Shown: piece after piece, positions 42,638 through 51,615 of the stretch
Numbering within the stretch: the stretch's first letter is position 1
Layout of the letters: the number at the start of each line of letters is the position of its first letter
NCBI RefSeq assembly: GCF_030733745.1
Contig: NZ_JASHIK010000005.1
Coordinates: 203,442-267,441 of the forward strand
From: Stappia sp. MMSF_3263
GTDB lineage: Bacteria; Pseudomonadota; Alphaproteobacteria; Rhizobiales; Stappiaceae
DNA: 64,000 bases
Direction: 5' to 3'
Notes under the pieces: generated by a model
The model's input: only the letters and a program-made list of their open reading frames with translations
What the model was told of the DNA's origin: nothing
Database searches by the model: none
Translations under genes and position numbers: made by a program

Positions 42638-43390
42638 TCAGCAGGTCGCCTGGCCGCAATTGCGCATCGAGTCGATCTTGCCCTTGAGCTGATCGTAGCC
42701 GACGGCGCCCATCACCACGTCGTCGCCGATGACATAGGAGGGTGTCCCGGTCAGGCCGAGCCGGTTCGCCAGCATGTAGACTTCCTGGATCGAGGTCTTG
42801 ACCTCCGGATCGTCGAGGGAGGCCTCGACCTTGTCCGTGTCGAGCCCGGCTTCCCTGGCGGCGGCCAGCGCGCTTGCCTTGTTGGCCTGGCTGCGGGCGC
42901 CCATTAGGTTGCGGTGGAAGTCGTGATACTTGTCCGGCGCGATCATGTTGACCGCGACCGCGACCTGCGCCGCCTCGACCGACCCCTGGCCGAGAACCGG
43001 GAATTCCTTCAGCACGACGCGGAGCTTGTTGTCTTCCTGGAGCAGCTTTTCCATGTCGGCCATGGCGCGCTTGCAGTAGCCGCAATTGTAGTCGAAGAAC
43101 TCGACCAAGGTGACGTCGCCGTCCGGGTTGCCGAGCTCGACCTGGCGGGTGGAGTCGAAGAGGATGTCGGCCACGCCCGACAGGGCCTCCGTGCGCGCCT
43201 TGCTGGCAGCCGCCATTTCGCGTCGCTCCAGTTCCTGAAGCGCCTCGCGGATGATTTCCGGGTTCCCGATCAGGTACTCGCGGACGATCTTCTCCACGTC
43301 GCCGCGCGCCAGGGGCGTGTCCTGGGCCTGCGCCACGGGCGAAAAGACAAAGGCCATTGCGGCGATGGTGGCCAGAAGCAGCTTCTTCAT
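42638..43390 (-). CDS. DsbA-family periplasmic thiol-disulfide oxidoreductase
   Basis: A 250-residue secreted thioredoxin-fold protein: signal peptide ending AQA (residues 1-22), an N-terminal helical region, the active site CGYC (Cys103/Cys106) and the cis-Pro loop GTPSYVIG. It resembles the Com1/ScsC-type DsbA relatives with a helical N-terminal extension. The ATG at 43390 starts the signal peptide; the upstream extension to 43423 is not a leader. Confidence 0.92.
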   Translation of the reverse strand: MKKLLLATIAAMAFVFSPVAQAQDTPLARGDVEKIVREYLIGNPEIIREALQELERREMAAASKARTEALSGVADILFDSTRQVELGNPDGDVTLVEFFDYNCGYCKRAMADMEKLLQEDNKLRVVLKEFPVLGQGSVEAAQVAVAVNMIAPDKYHDFHRNLMGARSQANKASALAAAREAGLDTDKVEASLDDPEVKTSIQEVYMLANRLGLTGTPSYVIGDDVVMGAVGYDQLKGKIDSMRNCGQATC

Positions 43391-43461
43391 TCGGGTCTCC
43401 AGAGACCGGGGGAACGCCCTCAATCCGGTCCGTTAGGTGTCGTTCGCAACGCGTCCCGCCG

Positions 43462-44904
43462 TCAAGAGCGGCCGGGAAGCTTCGGAGGCTTATAGGACAC
43501 GATATCATCAGCCTGTAGCCAGGATGGCGTTCCGCGCTTCAATTTTTTTTGTGCTCGGGCCGCGTAGCGTTTCGCCGCGCTGAAATCGCCTCGCGCCATC
43601 AGGCCGCGGGCGGTGGCAAGGTCCGCCTCGGCCGTCTTGCCCTGGCGGCCGAGGGCGATGGCCAGCTGCGAATATCCGATATGGGAGTTGGGATCCATCT
43701 GCAGGCCGAGCTTGAGGACCCGTTCCGCCTCCGCCAGCGCGGACGTCTCGTTCGCGGCGACGAGTGCGAAGCCCAGCCAGATCTGGAACTGGGGCTCCCT
43801 GGGACGCAGGGCGACGGCCTGGCGGAACGGGCCGATCGCGGCCTTCGGACTGCCCGATTCGAGCAGGGCCTGCCCCTTGAGCTCATGAAAATACGGGTTG
43901 TCCGGCTGCCGGCGCAGCAGCTTGTCGATGACCTCGACCGCCTGGCGGCGGCTCTGGGTGCGCATGGTCACGACGGCGCGCGCATATTCGGCGGGCAGGG
44001 AGCTGTCGGATCTCGGATAGGCCCGGGCGACCACGTTCGGGTGGCTGGTGTAGGCGATCAGCTTGGCCCGCACCATGTCGTGACGGAACTGCAGCTCGGG
44101 GCTGGCGGGCGTGTCCCAGTAGCGGCTCTTGCGGGCCAGCGTTTCCAGCGCGTTGAGGCGCTCGCGCGGCATCGGATGGCTCTGCGCGTAAGGATCGGTG
44201 TACTGGGCGGAGAACAGCAACTGGTCGGCGAAACGGCTGAAGGTCTTCAGCATGCCCTTTGCCGACTGGCCGGTTTTTTCCAGGAAGGTGATCGCGGCGC
44301 GGTCGGCAATGGATTCCTCGCCGCGCCGATAGGCAAGCAGGCTGCGCTGCGCGATCCCGGTGCCGGCCGTCAGGGCTCCGGCGCCGCCCTGGGCGATGCC
44401 CGACTGTCCGGACGAGGCGCCGGCGGCCATGGCGCCGACGCCCAGGATGGTGCCGAGAACCGCCATGATCTGGGCGTTGGCGAGGGCCTGGCGCAGGCGA
44501 ACGAGATGGTTGCCGGTGATGTGTCCGGTCTCGTGCGCAAGGACGCCGATCACCTCGCCCGGCGTCTCGGCCTCGGTGATCACTCCGACATTGATGAAAA
44601 TGCGTCGAGCATCCGCAACGAAGGCGTTGAAGTCGTTGCGGTTTACGAGAATGATCTCGACCTGCTGACGGGCAATGCCGGCGGCGTCGAAAATCGGTCC
44701 CGCATAGTCGCGCATGAGGGCCTCGGTTTCCGCGTCCCGCACCAGCGGTATTCCCCCTTGCGCGCGTGCCGGCGCGCTCATCGGGCCGAGCGCCACCACG
44801 CCGGCCATGGCCGCAGCCGCCAGGTTCTTCACAAGCGCGCGTCCGGGCCTGCCGCGGCCTGTCGCCATTTCCGTTCGGGGAGTGGAAGAAAGGGACGGGA
44901 GCAT
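43462..44904 (-). CDS. M48-family zinc metalloprotease with TPR repeats (BepA/YfgC-like)
   Basis: A 480-residue periplasmic protease. A signal peptide (about residues 20-48, ending ARA-QG) precedes the peptidase domain with HETGH at 124-128 and the third zinc ligand in EESIADRAA; TPR-like helices fill the C-terminal third (NPYFHELKGQALLESG onward). BepA-type proteins survey outer-membrane protein assembly. ATG 44904 has AAAGG 7 bases upstream; a GTG at 44922 is also possible. It lies 71 bases upstream of the DsbA-like gene on the same strand, and both act in the envelope. Confidence 0.92.
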   Translation of the reverse strand: MLPSLSSTPRTEMATGRGRPGRALVKNLAAAAMAGVVALGPMSAPARAQGGIPLVRDAETEALMRDYAGPIFDAAGIARQQVEIILVNRNDFNAFVADARRIFINVGVITEAETPGEVIGVLAHETGHITGNHLVRLRQALANAQIMAVLGTILGVGAMAAGASSGQSGIAQGGAGALTAGTGIAQRSLLAYRRGEESIADRAAITFLEKTGQSAKGMLKTFSRFADQLLFSAQYTDPYAQSHPMPRERLNALETLARKSRYWDTPASPELQFRHDMVRAKLIAYTSHPNVVARAYPRSDSSLPAEYARAVVTMRTQSRRQAVEVIDKLLRRQPDNPYFHELKGQALLESGSPKAAIGPFRQAVALRPREPQFQIWLGFALVAANETSALAEAERVLKLGLQMDPNSHIGYSQLAIALGRQGKTAEADLATARGLMARGDFSAAKRYAARAQKKLKRGTPSWLQADDIVSYKPPKLPGRS

Positions 44905-45173
44905 GGGCAGGCCTTTGTTCACGGTCTTGCTGGTCTCGTTCGCGCCGGTTGCAGGTTACGGGCCCGGGCAAGGGCCCGGCATCGGGCAACACCCCCTCGA
45001 CAGGTGCGCAAGCGGAGGGTAGGTGACCGGGACGAGGCCGGTCAACTGCCCGCAACGGTATGTGCTCCGCCCCTCTAAACGCTGCAAATGCGGCACCAGA
45101 TTGGCGTGCTTGCCGTTGGCCGGCCTGCCGGCTGCGAAAACGCCCTGACAGCTCTTGAAACAGGAAGCCATCC

Positions 45174-46334
45174 ATGCCCGACGTGTCCCGCCGATCCGAG
45201 GTCGAACCGTTCCTTGCAATGGACGTGCTTGCCCGGGCCAACGCTCTGGAGGCGGCCGGCGCGCGCGTCCTGCACATGGAGGTCGGCCAGCCGGGCGCAC
45301 CGGCGCCGCGTGCTGTTCTGGACGCGGCCCGGGCAGCACTGGACGGGGGGCGCATCGGTTATACCGAGGCGCGCGGCCTGCCGTTGCTGCGCCGCGCCAT
45401 TGCCGACCACTATCGCATCGCCCATGGCATCGAGGTTCCCGACCACCGCATCGTCGCGACGACAGGCTCGTCGGCGGGGTTCAACCTGGCGTTTCTGGCC
45501 GCATTCGATCCGGGCGACCGGGTGGCGATCACCGCGCCGGGCTATCCAGCCTACCGCAACATCCTGCGGGCCCTGGGGCTTGTTCCGGTCGAGATCGAGG
45601 TCGGCGCCGAGACACGCTGGGCGCTGACGCCGGAACTGCTGGAGGCCGCCCACCGGGAGGCGCCGCTGAAGGGCGTCCTTGTCGCCTCGCCCGCCAATCC
45701 GACGGGCACGATGATGACACCGGAGGCGCTCAAGGCCCTCAACGCGGCCTGTGAGGCGCTCGACCTGTGGTTCATCTCCGACGAGATCTACCATGGCCTC
45801 GTCTTCGAGGGGCGCCAGGAAACAGCGCTCGCCTTCACGGACAAGGCCATCGTCATCAACAGCTTCTCGAAATACTACTGCATGACGGGCTGGCGGATCG
45901 GCTGGATGGTCCTGCCCGAACAACTGGTCCGTCCGGTCGAGCGGATCGCGCAGAGCCTGTACATCTCGCCGCCCGAGCTTTCCCAGCGCGCGGCGGCGGC
46001 GGCCTTTGGCGCGACCCGTGACCTGGAAGCGGTCAAGGCGGGTTACGCGCGCAACCGGGCGGTGCTGCTGGAACGGATGCCGGGTCTCGGTTTCACCGAG
46101 ATGCTTCCCGTCGACGGTGCCTTCTACCTCTATGCGAGCGTTCGCCCGTTCTCCAACGACAGCGTCGCCTTCGCGGCACGCATGCTGGAGGAAACCGGTA
46201 TCGCGGCGACGCCGGGACCGGATTTCGATCCCGTCAACGGACGCGCCTACCTGCGCTTTTCCTTTGCCGGCGATACCGCCGTCATCGAGGAGGCGATGGA
46301 GCGGCTTGGCGAGTGGCTGCCGCGGATTGGGTGA
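45174..46334 (+). CDS. class I/II PLP-dependent aminotransferase
   Basis: A 386-residue fold-I aminotransferase: substrate-binding EVGQPGAPAP, PLP-binding TTGSSAGFN, ASPANPTGTM with the Asn ring contact, ISDEIYHGL, the Schiff-base Lys in NSFSKYYCMTGWRIGW, and the carboxylate-binding Arg in AYLRFSFAG. It belongs to the aspartate/alanine-type group; the substrate is not determined. CAGGAAG precedes the ATG. It is divergent from the M48 protease gene. Confidence 0.92.
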   Translation: MPDVSRRSEVEPFLAMDVLARANALEAAGARVLHMEVGQPGAPAPRAVLDAARAALDGGRIGYTEARGLPLLRRAIADHYRIAHGIEVPDHRIVATTGSSAGFNLAFLAAFDPGDRVAITAPGYPAYRNILRALGLVPVEIEVGAETRWALTPELLEAAHREAPLKGVLVASPANPTGTMMTPEALKALNAACEALDLWFISDEIYHGLVFEGRQETALAFTDKAIVINSFSKYYCMTGWRIGWMVLPEQLVRPVERIAQSLYISPPELSQRAAAAAFGATRDLEAVKAGYARNRAVLLERMPGLGFTEMLPVDGAFYLYASVRPFSNDSVAFAARMLEETGIAATPGPDFDPVNGRAYLRFSFAGDTAVIEEAMERLGEWLPRIG

Positions 46335-46409
46335 ACCGCACGCGATACGCAGGAGAGGTCAGCGTGCGGTGCAGGCCGCGTTTCAATCCTGCGGGGAGGC
46401 GAGACCGAA

Positions 46410-46443
46410 ACAAAAAACCGGCGGATCGTGTGATCCGCCGGTT
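46410..46443 (-). terminator. Rho-independent terminator of rne
   Basis: A perfect 12-pair stem, AACCGGCGGATC (46416-46427) and GATCCGCCGGTT (46432-46443) around GTGT, is followed on the minus strand by a T-run (the A6 at 46412-46417). It lies 89 bases past the RNase E stop. In the plus direction there is no T-run, so it is mainly leftward. Confidence 0.88.
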
Positions 46444-46531
46444 CCTGTCTAGATGACCTGCCGGGAGTGCTCTTGGGCAGTACTGCCTTGGACGACGAGG
46501 GTTTTCAGCGCGCCCACAACCGAATTGCCTT

Positions 46532-49117
46532 TCAGAAGAAGGAGCGCCGCTGCCACCAGCCCGAACGCTTGGGCTCGGGATCGTCGCTTTCCTCGGTCGA
46601 GCCGTCGCCGCTGACCTTCTCGCGCACGACGACCGGCTCGGCCGGTGCCGACGGTTTGGCGGGTTCGGCTGCCACGGGCTCCGCTTCGACCGGCTCTGCG
46701 GCCACCGGCTCGACTTCGGCCGGTTCCGCGATCGCGGGTTCCCCGGCCTCGGCCGGTGCTTCCGCGGCGGGCTCGGCTTCCACGGTCTCGTCAACAGAGG
46801 TCTCTTCGGCCGCGGCCGTCGGGGTCTCTTCGCTCACGGCCGCTTCGGCCGGCTCTTCCGCAAGTGTCTCCCCGGTCGCCGGGACGTCAGCCTCGGTCGG
46901 GCCGTCGACCTGGGCGTCACCGTCGCCGTCCGTTGCCTCGGCCGTGCTCTCGCCGGTCGCGGCGCCGTCGGCATCGGCCGCAACTGCAGGTGCCTCGGAT
47001 GTCTGCTCGGTGTCGTCTCCGCCCTCGCCATCGCGGCGGCTGCGGCGACCGCCCCGGCGGCCCCTGCGACGCTTGCGGCGGGCGCGCTCGTCGTCATCGC
47101 CATCCGTTTCGGCATCGGCATCGACTTCGTCGGCAGCGTTCTCGCTGTCGGAGCCGTCATCGGACGCTCCGGCCTCGTTGCTGTCGGCCTCCGCGGCCTG
47201 CTGCTCGTCGCCGTTCGCGGGCTTGCGGCGGCGGCGGCGGCGGCGGCGCTTGCGGTTGTTGCCGTCTTCGTCCGCGTCGTCACGTGCGCGCGGCGCACGT
47301 GCTTCGGTCTCTTCCTCTTCCTCGTCCTCGACCGGCTCCTCGATGTCGTCGTCCTCGTCGATGGTGATCGGCATGACGGTGGAGGGCTGGATCAGCCGGG
47401 GCGTGTCGTCCGGACGCGGCTCGACCGGATCGCCGCGCTCCAGCACGTAATGCTGGCCGCTTTCCATGGCGCCGGCCTGCACGGCGATCTCAAGGCCGAA
47501 GCGGGCCTCCAGATCGGCCAGATGGGCGCGCTTCTGGTTGAGGATATAGAGGGCCGCCTCGGTGGTGGTGCGCACGATCAGGTTGTGCGTCGCCCCCTTC
47601 AGCAGGTTGTCCTCGAGCGAACGCAGCACATGGAGTGCGACCGACTCGACCGAGCGGATCATGCCCGTGCCGTGGCAATGCGGGCAGGGGGTCATCGAGC
47701 TTTCGAGAACGCCCGTGCGAATGCGCTGGCGCGACATCTCCAGCAGACCGAAATGCGAGATCCGGCCGACCTGGATGCGGGCCCGGTCGTTCTTGAGGCA
47801 GTCCTTGAGCTTGCGTTCGACGGACCTGTTGTTCTTGTTCTCCTCCATATCGATGAAGTCGATGACAATCAGGCCGGCGAGGTCGCGCAGGCGCAGCTGG
47901 CGGGCCACCTCCTCGGCGGCCTCCAGGTTGGTCTGGACGGCGGTGTCCTCGATATTGTGCTCGCGGGTGGACTTGCCCGAGTTCACGTCGATGGCAACCA
48001 GCGCTTCCGTCTGGTTAATGACGATGTAGCCGCCCGACTTCAGCGTCACCTGGGGCGAGAACATCGCGTCGAGCTGCGATTCGACCATGAAGCGCGAGAA
48101 GACCGGGGTCGCGTCCTTGTAGGGCTGGACGTTCTTGGCATGGCTCGGCATGAGCATGCGCATGAAGTCCTTGGCCTCGCGGTAGCCCTCGTCGCCGGCG
48201 ACAAGGACCTGGTCGATATCCTTGTTGTAGAGGTCGCGGATCGAGCGCTTGATCAGCGATCCCTCCTCGTAGACCAGATAGGGCGCGGAGGATTGCAGCG
48301 TCAGGTCGCGCACATTCTCCCACAGCCGCATCAGGTATTCGAAGTCGCGCTTGATCTCCGCCTTGGTGCGGCTGGCACCGGCCGTGCGCAGGATCACGCC
48401 CATGCCCTGCGGCACCTCGAGCTCCGAGGCAATCTTCTTCAGCCGCTTGCGGTCGGTCGGAGTGGTGATCTTGCGGGAGATGCCGCCGCCACGCGCGGTG
48501 TTCGGCATCAGCACCGAATAGCGGCCGGCGAGCGACAGATAGGTGGTGAGCGCCGCGCCCTTGTTGCCGCGCTCTTCCTTGACGACCTGCACCAACAGAA
48601 CCTGCCGGCGCTTGATCACTTCCTGGATCTTGTACTGCTTGCGATGCTTGCGGGCCCGCTGCGGCACTTCCTCGAGCGCATCCTCGGCTCCGACGGACTC
48701 GACATCGTCCTCGCCGCCTTCGCCGTTCTCCGCCTCATCGCCGGAACCGACCTTGGCCTCGCCGTCGTCTTCCGTCTTGGCTGCGCGGGAGCGCCGGCGC
48801 GCCGGGCGTTCCTCGTCGTCGTGGCGGGCTTCCGCCTCCTCCTCGTCGAGCAGGGCCTGCCGGTCGGCGACCGGGATCTGGTAGTAGTCGGGATGGATCT
48901 CGCCGAAAGCGAGGAAGCCGTGCCGGTTGCCGCCATAGTCGACAAAGGCCGCCTGAAGCGACGGCTCGACACGTGTTACCTTGGCCAGGTAGATGTTGCC
49001 ACGAAGCTGCTTGCGATTGGCAGCCTCGAAATCAAATTCCTCGACCCTGTTGCCACGCACGACGACAACCCGGGTTTCCTCCGGGTGCGCGGCATCGATG
49101 AGCATTTTGTTCGCCAT
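46532..49117 (-). CDS. rne: ribonuclease E
   Basis: An 861-residue RNase E/G protein. The S1 domain (GNIYLAKVTRVEPSLQAAFVDYGG) is split by a charged insert of alphaproteobacterial type (residues ~95-160). The DNase-I-like catalytic core has VAIDVNSG and LIVIDFIDME with the two metal Asp residues, and the Zn-link is CPHCHGTG. The C-terminal third is disordered: RKRRRRRRRR-type Arg clusters for RNA binding and a long acidic Ala/Glu/Pro/Val tail with repeats of the type VEAEPVAAEP. It initiates mRNA decay and rRNA/tRNA processing and scaffolds the degradosome. Start at 49117 gives the conserved MANKMLIDA. Confidence 0.95.
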   Translation of the reverse strand: MANKMLIDAAHPEETRVVVVRGNRVEEFDFEAANRKQLRGNIYLAKVTRVEPSLQAAFVDYGGNRHGFLAFGEIHPDYYQIPVADRQALLDEEEAEARHDDEERPARRRSRAAKTEDDGEAKVGSGDEAENGEGGEDDVESVGAEDALEEVPQRARKHRKQYKIQEVIKRRQVLLVQVVKEERGNKGAALTTYLSLAGRYSVLMPNTARGGGISRKITTPTDRKRLKKIASELEVPQGMGVILRTAGASRTKAEIKRDFEYLMRLWENVRDLTLQSSAPYLVYEEGSLIKRSIRDLYNKDIDQVLVAGDEGYREAKDFMRMLMPSHAKNVQPYKDATPVFSRFMVESQLDAMFSPQVTLKSGGYIVINQTEALVAIDVNSGKSTREHNIEDTAVQTNLEAAEEVARQLRLRDLAGLIVIDFIDMEENKNNRSVERKLKDCLKNDRARIQVGRISHFGLLEMSRQRIRTGVLESSMTPCPHCHGTGMIRSVESVALHVLRSLEDNLLKGATHNLIVRTTTEAALYILNQKRAHLADLEARFGLEIAVQAGAMESGQHYVLERGDPVEPRPDDTPRLIQPSTVMPITIDEDDDIEEPVEDEEEEETEARAPRARDDADEDGNNRKRRRRRRRRKPANGDEQQAAEADSNEAGASDDGSDSENAADEVDADAETDGDDDERARRKRRRGRRGGRRSRRDGEGGDDTEQTSEAPAVAADADGAATGESTAEATDGDGDAQVDGPTEADVPATGETLAEEPAEAAVSEETPTAAAEETSVDETVEAEPAAEAPAEAGEPAIAEPAEVEPVAAEPVEAEPVAAEPAKPSAPAEPVVVREKVSGDGSTEESDDPEPKRSGWWQRRSFF

Positions 49118-49970
49118 AGATGGGGATCTCCACGACCGGCGCTTCCAGGCGGCTTGGTGCGCTCGCCCGGAATTGCGCAATTGCGGTCGTTCTGTTCTTC
49201 AGTGTGAAAGGGGACGTCGGGGCGCGCCGCGCGGCGGTCCGAGCGGAACCGGCGATGCCAGAAACGGCCGCCTTGTGTCCCTGTCGGATCGTCTTCGCGC
49301 AAAGGTTCATTGCAGCGCCTAATGGACCATATCTGTAGGGCACCGGCCAAAAGGGCGGGCCGTGATTGCATCAAGCCAGTTGCCGGGTTGGCGCGCGGGC
49401 GGCCGTGGAGCCGGCAAACTGATAAACGGGTCCTGCTCTGGCCCGTCCCTGTTGCCATCATGCGCTCCGGAACCGGCTTGCGCCGCCAGGGAGCTTTCGT
49501 ACGGATCGATCCTGTTTCCGTCCCGGCGCGATACCGCGTTCGCGAGTCCGGGACATTGCAGGCCGCCGGCCGCAGCGCACCGCGCTTTCGGCCGGACCCC
49601 CGGATTTCCGGCGAGAGCCGGAGGCCGAGGGACGCACAATTTTGATGGTCACCCTGACGGGTTCCGACGCCAATTTATCGATCGCGGGTGACGCAAGGAC
49701 AGTTGGCTGGGCCGGACGCCGTTTCGGGGCACCAGGACGTCCCGACCTGAATCATCTTCAAAGTCGGGACCCGTTCGGTTTCTTTTACGGTCGCGGGCGT
49801 CATAAGGCAAGTACGCATACGAGCTTCCCTCGACTTGTGCTTGCGGCTCGCGTCAGGACATGAAGGGGCGTATTGTCAATGAAAGGTTAACTTGCCTAAG
49901 GGTATTCCTTGAAATGGCTGGCCCTTGCCACAAGGGCGGGGCGAACAGGATCGGCAAGAGGCGAAATCCG
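49118..49970. other. long divergent intergenic region between rne and amiC
   Basis: About 850 bases without a credible gene; frames here are short and without recognisable domains. It must hold the leader of rne, which in many bacteria is long and mediates autoregulation, and the amiC promoter. A dyad GTCCCGAC (49739-49746) / GTCGGGAC (49763-49770) followed by a T-rich stretch may be a terminator or leader structure. Confidence 0.5.
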
Positions 49971-51284
49971 GTGACGAGCTACGGATGCATGGCGCGGCTT
50001 CTGGCTTGCGCAATCACGTTGGCATTGCCCGCGGCAACCTGGTCCGTGCTGGCGGTGGCGACGGCGACGCCCGTGCGCGCCGAGACGCCGGACGTGCCGG
50101 TGGCGCGCGAGGCGCGGGTGGCCGGGGACGAGGCCCGCACCCGCTTCATCATGGACCTGTCCTCGCCGGTGGAGTTCGCCGTCTCGACACTGTCCGACCC
50201 CTACCGCATCGTCATCGACCTGCCGCGTGTCGCCTTCGATCTGCCGGAGACCGCCGGGCAGGAAGGACGCGGGCTTCTCACCGCCTGGCGCTTCGGCATG
50301 TTCGCCGCGGGAAAATCCCGGGTTGTGCTTGACGCCAAGGGGCCGGTCGCCGTCGACAAGGCCTTTGTGCTGCCGCCGGTTTCCGACCAGCCGGCCCGCT
50401 TCGTTCTCGACCTGGTCAGCACCAGCCGCGAAGCCTTCCTGGAAACGGCCCGCGAAAGCGCTCCGGCACCCGCCGTGGCACGCAAGGGCGACCGGCTGAC
50501 ACCTCCGCCGGAAGGCAAGAAGGGCTTGCCGGTCATCGTGCTCGATCCCGGCCATGGCGGCATTGACACCGGCGCCACCGGCAATGGCGGCACGCTGGAG
50601 AAGGCCGTGGTTCTCGATTTCGCGCTGATGCTGCGCGACAAGCTGATCGCCACCGGACGCTATGATGTGCGCATGACGCGCGACACGGACGTGTTCATCC
50701 CCCTGCGCGAGCGGGTGAAGATCGCCCGTTCCCTGGAGGCGGACCTGCTTTTGTCCGTTCACGCCGACTCGGTGCGAATCGGTCGCGACCAGGTGCGCGG
50801 CGCCGGCGTCTACACCCTGTCGGAGAATGCCAGCGACGAAGTCGCCGCCGCACTGGCCGAACGGGAGAACCGCTCGGACATCATCGCCGGCATCGACCTT
50901 GCCGACGAGCCCGACGATGTGACGGACATCCTGATCGACCTGGCCCGCCAGGAAACCAAGAAGTTTTCCTACCTGTTCGCACGCACCCTGGTCGGGGAGT
51001 TGCGCGGCACCGCGCAACTGGTCAAGAATCCGCAGAGATCGGCCGGATTTCGCGTTCTGACCGCGCATGACGTGCCCTCGGCGCTGGTCGAACTCGGCTA
51101 TCTGTCGAACAAGCTCGACGAGAAGCTGATGACCACGGACGAATGGCGCGGCCGAATGTCGGCGGCTCTGGTGGCCGCGATCGACAACTATTTCGGACGC
51201 CGTTTCGGCAAGCCCGGCGTGAAGCTGTCGCAGAGCGCGGCCGGCACGCAGGACGGGGAAGAGGATGCCAAGGTCGAGCAATAG
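49971..51284 (+). CDS. amiC: periplasmic N-acetylmuramoyl-L-alanine amidase
   Basis: A 437-residue AmiC-like enzyme: signal peptide (MARLLACAITLALPAATWSVL region), an AMIN domain (about 40-150, RFIMDLSSPVEFAVSTLSDPYRIVIDLP) that targets the septum, and an Amidase_3 domain with VIVLDPGHGGIDTGA, SVHADSV and ALVELGYLSN providing His and Glu zinc/catalytic residues. It cleaves septal peptidoglycan during division. Start uncertain: GTG 49971 has AGAGG 9 bases upstream; ATG 49989 and ATG 49914 are alternatives. The symbol follows domain architecture. Confidence 0.9.
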   Translation: MTSYGCMARLLACAITLALPAATWSVLAVATATPVRAETPDVPVAREARVAGDEARTRFIMDLSSPVEFAVSTLSDPYRIVIDLPRVAFDLPETAGQEGRGLLTAWRFGMFAAGKSRVVLDAKGPVAVDKAFVLPPVSDQPARFVLDLVSTSREAFLETARESAPAPAVARKGDRLTPPPEGKKGLPVIVLDPGHGGIDTGATGNGGTLEKAVVLDFALMLRDKLIATGRYDVRMTRDTDVFIPLRERVKIARSLEADLLLSVHADSVRIGRDQVRGAGVYTLSENASDEVAAALAERENRSDIIAGIDLADEPDDVTDILIDLARQETKKFSYLFARTLVGELRGTAQLVKNPQRSAGFRVLTAHDVPSALVELGYLSNKLDEKLMTTDEWRGRMSAALVAAIDNYFGRRFGKPGVKLSQSAAGTQDGEEDAKVEQ

Positions 51285-51615
51285 CGGCGAACGCCTCAGC
51301 ATCGCCATATTGGTCGAGGATTGAGAGGGGCGGCGAGGGGTTGTTTGCAAGCTGTTCCGATCCGGTCTCCGGCTGGAGCGTTTCCGCAGGCAAAGACAGG
51401 GCGACGAAGGTCGGCGAATCCTGTACCCGCTTGGCACCGGAACCGGGCATGGCGCGACAGCCGCCGTTTTTCCGGTCCGCCGCAACGCGCTGCCAGGGAC
51501 GCTGACGTCCCGGCCGCGCAAACTGACAGGGGCCTCCCCGGCCGCGCCCTCCCGCGCGGTCCAAGGGGCAAGGCCAACGGAACAACCGACTTTTCGGGAT
51601 AGACGAGCCGGATAT
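51285..51615. other. intergenic stretch between amiC and the PBP1A gene
   Basis: 331 bases. No frame encodes a recognisable product; I see no tRNA or clear terminator. It presumably contains the promoter of the downstream penicillin-binding protein gene. Confidence 0.5.
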
